Part shown: positions 6,007 through 6,997 of the stretch, one piece after another | Layout of the letters: each line of letters starts with the position of its first letter | How positions within the stretch are numbered: the first letter of the stretch is position 1 | Origin: Myxococcales bacterium | GTDB taxonomy: Bacteria > Myxococcota_A > Polyangia > Fen-1088 | Assembly: GCA_003170035.1 (NCBI GenBank) | Contig: PMZX01000076.1 | Location: forward strand, 4,383-11,379 | Length of the DNA stretch: 6,997 nt | Reading direction: 5' to 3' | Made by a program: the position numbers and the translations under genes | Notes under the pieces: generated by a model | The model's database searches: none | Seen by the model: only the letters and a program-made list of their open reading frames with translations | Told to the model about the DNA's origin: nothing

Positions 6007-6011
6007 CAGAT

Positions 6012-6997
6012 ATGCGCATCGATTTCAGATTCTTGGGATTGGCAGGTGCAGTGTCCGCGCTCGTCGGGCTCGGCCAGATAGCCGCATGCACCAGCGACAA
6101 AGATTTGTCGGGCGCGGGCGGTGCAGGTGGATCAACCGGTGGCTCCGCCGGGGTGCCAGCCGCCAGCGGTGGGGCAGCCGGTTCCAACGTGGGCACTGGG
6201 GGCACCACGACAGCGGCGACCGGTGTGGTTTGCGCCAAACCGATTCTGCTCACCAAGCCGGGCATTGCCGACTTCGACAACTATGCCGGTGCCCCGCTCT
6301 CTACTTGGTCGTTTCCCCTGGGCGGCGACCAAACCACGAGCATCCTCGCTGGTCCCTTCGGCTACGGCGACCGATCGAACGGTCTCCCAGAGACCTTCGC
6401 CATGGTGGCTGGCAATAATAGTTCGAAGTATGCGCTGGAGATCGCCGACACGGCGTCCGCGGTCTACGGCGGCGGCATGGGCATCTGGACTAGCGAGTGC
6501 CTGAACGCAACCAACTTCAGCGGAATATCGTTCTGGGCCCGCGGCAGTGCGCCCACCGGCACGGCAAAGTTTACCATCAGGATGAAAGAAACCACGCCTG
6601 CCACCGGTAGCAAGCCTGGCACCTGCCCTGGCACTGACACCACCTGCGTTAATCCGACCTACACGTTCAACGTGAAGGACACCTGGGCCCAGATCCCGAT
6701 CCCCTGGGCTAGCTTCACCCCGGGCAACGCGGCCGGCACCAAGATCACGCCCGACGGTCGTAACATCTGGCAACTCCAGTTCGACATCGGACTGAACTGG
6801 GTGACGCCCGACGGAGGTTCCGCCGCCGCGCCCGTTCCCGGCGCGTACGTGCTAGACATCGACACCCTGACGTTCGACTCTTCACCAGGCGGCGCCGGCG
6901 GCTCGCCTGCGCCGCCTGGCACCGGTGGCAGCACCGGCACGGCGGGGTGTGGCACGACGAACGGGACCTACACCGAGGCCACGACATTCGCAACCGC
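6012..6997 (+). CDS. Lipoprotein with Gly-rich linkers and CBM-like domain (3' end outside window)
   Basis: The frame is open from ATG 6012 to the right edge: 328 complete codons and no stop. Residues 1-26 are a lipoprotein signal with a canonical IAAC lipobox (Cys26). A Gly/Ala/Ser/Thr-rich spacer (33-71) should hold the next domain away from the membrane. Residues of about 75-290 form a CBM-like beta-sandwich related to the preceding protein: FDNY near the start, FSGISFWARGS (170-180), an RMKETTP strand, DTWAQIPIPWASF (223-235), and LDIDTLTFD (281-289) in the place of WLDDIQFYR. A Cys pair in GTCPGTDTTC probably forms a disulfide in a loop. A second Gly/Pro/Thr-rich linker (292-312) leads into another segment starting CGTTNG, so a second domain lies beyond the window and could be catalytic or binding. 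It is the last visible gene of the operon and may not be the last in reality. Confidence 0.88.
   Translation, partial: MRIDFRFLGLAGAVSALVGLGQIAACTSDKDLSGAGGAGGSTGGSAGVPAASGGAAGSNVGTGGTTTAATGVVCAKPILLTKPGIADFDNYAGAPLSTWSFPLGGDQTTSILAGPFGYGDRSNGLPETFAMVAGNNSSKYALEIADTASAVYGGGMGIWTSECLNATNFSGISFWARGSAPTGTAKFTIRMKETTPATGSKPGTCPGTDTTCVNPTYTFNVKDTWAQIPIPWASFTPGNAAGTKITPDGRNIWQLQFDIGLNWVTPDGGSAAAPVPGAYVLDIDTLTFDSSPGGAGGSPAPPGTGGSTGTAGCGTTNGTYTEATTFAT

Noticed and set aside
6132..6773. 213-codon minus-strand open frame
   Set aside because: Antisense to a lipoprotein with perfect ribosome site, canonical lipobox and recognisable domain order.

Overview
The window is GC-rich. It encodes mostly secreted, outer-membrane and lipid-anchored envelope proteins: Gly/Ser/Thr-rich lipoprotein linkers, beta-barrels ending in aromatic residues, and a c-type cytochrome. 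This profile suggests a Gram-negative bacterium, most plausibly a member of Myxococcota (Polyangiales-like). That placement is inferred from protein style; no marker gene is present.

Layout. Bases 1-542 hold the 5' part of a minus-strand gene for an exported, lipoprotein-like protein with a galactose-binding/CBM-like beta-sandwich; it runs off the left edge. Bases 543-973 form a divergent intergenic region with no convincing gene but several candidate regulatory repeats. From about 974 to the right edge, five genes run on the plus strand as one tight unit: a monoheme cytochrome c; an outer-membrane beta-barrel with an N-terminal Pro/Lys/Glu repeat arm; a second, paralogous outer-membrane beta-barrel; a lipoprotein with a CBM-like domain and an EF-hand-type loop; and a second lipoprotein with Gly-rich linkers and a CBM-like domain, cut by the right edge. 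Junctions are a 4-base overlap, a 9-base gap, a 4-base overlap or 5-base gap (depending on the start chosen), and a 15-base gap.

How it may work (inference). Two porin-like barrels plus surface lipoproteins with carbohydrate-binding-like folds suggest a device for capturing and importing a glycan or other large ligand across the outer membrane. It would be comparable in logic, but not in visible sequence, to Sus-type systems. The cytochrome c as first gene of the same operon is unexpected. It could link the locus to an oxidation step in the periplasm, but no redox partner enzyme is visible here. None of the four envelope families in the plus-strand operon downstream of the cytochrome could be assigned a named gene.
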